44,479 bases of DNA, from contig JACDOI010000019.1 in assembly GCA_017656145.1 (NCBI GenBank), positions 1-44,479 on the forward strand, read 5' to 3'. A program made the translations under genes and the position numbers. Source of the stretch: Bacillota bacterium (lineage in GTDB: Bacteria; Bacillota; Limnochordia; Limnochordales; ZCTH02-B6). The notes beneath the pieces are model-generated. The model was not told the origin of the DNA, searched no databases, and saw only the letters and a program-made list of their open reading frames with translations. Shown here in pieces: positions 44,350 to 44,479 of the stretch; the first letter of the stretch is position 1; each line of letters starts with the position of its first letter.

Positions 44350-44373
44350 CCGACCGGTTATCTGACCGGTCGG
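44350..44373 (+). terminator. Hairpin after pfkA
   Basis: CCGACCGGT (44350-44358) and ACCGGTCGG (44365-44373) pair perfectly around TATCTG, 16 nt after the stop. No T-run follows. A second perfect inverted repeat, GTCCCGGG-ccgc-CCCGGGAC, lies at 44411-44430. The 146 nt after pfkA hold no gene. Confidence 0.5.
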
Positions 44374-44461
44374 TGGCGGTCCGGTTTGGGGCTAGTGCTT
44401 GGTCCAAGGGGTCCCGGGCCGCCCCGGGACGGTCGGGGCCCGGCCCCCGCCCCGGGTGGGT

Positions 44462-44476
44462 GGGGGGGGGGGGGGG
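44462..44476. other. Run of 15 G at the window end
   Basis: An uninterrupted G run next to the last three bases. With the G/C-rich sequence before it (from about 44409), this looks like a contig edge where sequencing or assembly broke down, rather than a biological element. Confidence 0.6.
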
Positions 44477-44479
44477 CGG

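Noticed and set aside
44409-44479. G-quadruplex or telomere-like element at the right end
   Set aside because: The long G run directly at the window edge is more simply explained as an assembly or sequencing artefact.

Overview
The window looks like chromosome of a spore-forming, high-G+C member of the Bacillota (Firmicutes), possibly a thermophile of the Symbiobacterium/Thermaerobacter/Limnochorda kind. This rests on four things seen here: Bacillus-like gene neighbourhoods (rapZ-yvcK-whiA; gap-pgk-tpi-eno; secG...smpB-ssrA; gerM...rph-rdgB; tig-clpP-clpX-lonB-lonA-engB); a GerM-type sporulation gene; purine-rich Shine-Dalgarno sites with many GTG/TTG starts; and tRNA genes that encode CCA. 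The genus cannot be fixed from the sequence alone. The last bases are a 15-G run, so the right end is probably a contig edge.

Layout. (1) 1-3.7 kb: a truncated DUF4912 gene on the minus strand, divergent from a GH15 glucoamylase-type hydrolase and a secreted FG-GAP/VCBS-like protein; this is probably the edge of an alpha-glucan cluster. (2) 3.8-11.3 kb: rapZ-yvcK-whiA running straight into gap-pgk-tpi-eno. No cggR, crh or phosphoglycerate mutase gene is present. (3) 11.3-14.7 kb: secG, a membrane pyrophosphatase of the K+-dependent type (hppA), smpB and the tmRNA gene with a strong terminator. (4) 14.8-20.7 kb: a three-AMIN-domain cell-wall amidase, GerMN protein, murD, rph, rdgB. (5) 20.7-22.1 kb: tRNA-Pro, a Gly-Arg-His tRNA cluster, a DUF2953 gene and tRNA-Lys. 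(6) 22.3-29.2 kb: a self-contained catabolic operon (IclR regulator, peptide-type ABC binding protein and two permeases, Asp/Glu/hydantoin-type racemase, aberrant M28-like hydrolase) ending in a terminator. (7) 29.3-38 kb: tRNA-Leu, a scrap of an acyl-CoA-synthetase-like gene, then protein quality control: tig, clpP, clpX, lonB, lonA, engB. (8) 38-44.5 kb: PRC-barrel protein, RlmD-type rRNA methyltransferase, two HAD phosphatases, a fatty-acid desaturase, pfkA.

Most of the window is housekeeping. The best candidates for something undescribed are: the operon at 22.3-29.2 kb, which has no transporter ATPase and whose hydrolase has lost the catalytic Glu-Glu pair of M28; a tRNA-Gly in which the G19:C56 elbow pair appears swapped to C19:G56; a tmRNA with an ALAAAA-ending tag and odd T arm; a PfkA with N103/S124; and a remnant of an ANL-superfamily enzyme next to the tig promoter. 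No CRISPR array, insertion sequence, prophage or replication origin was seen.
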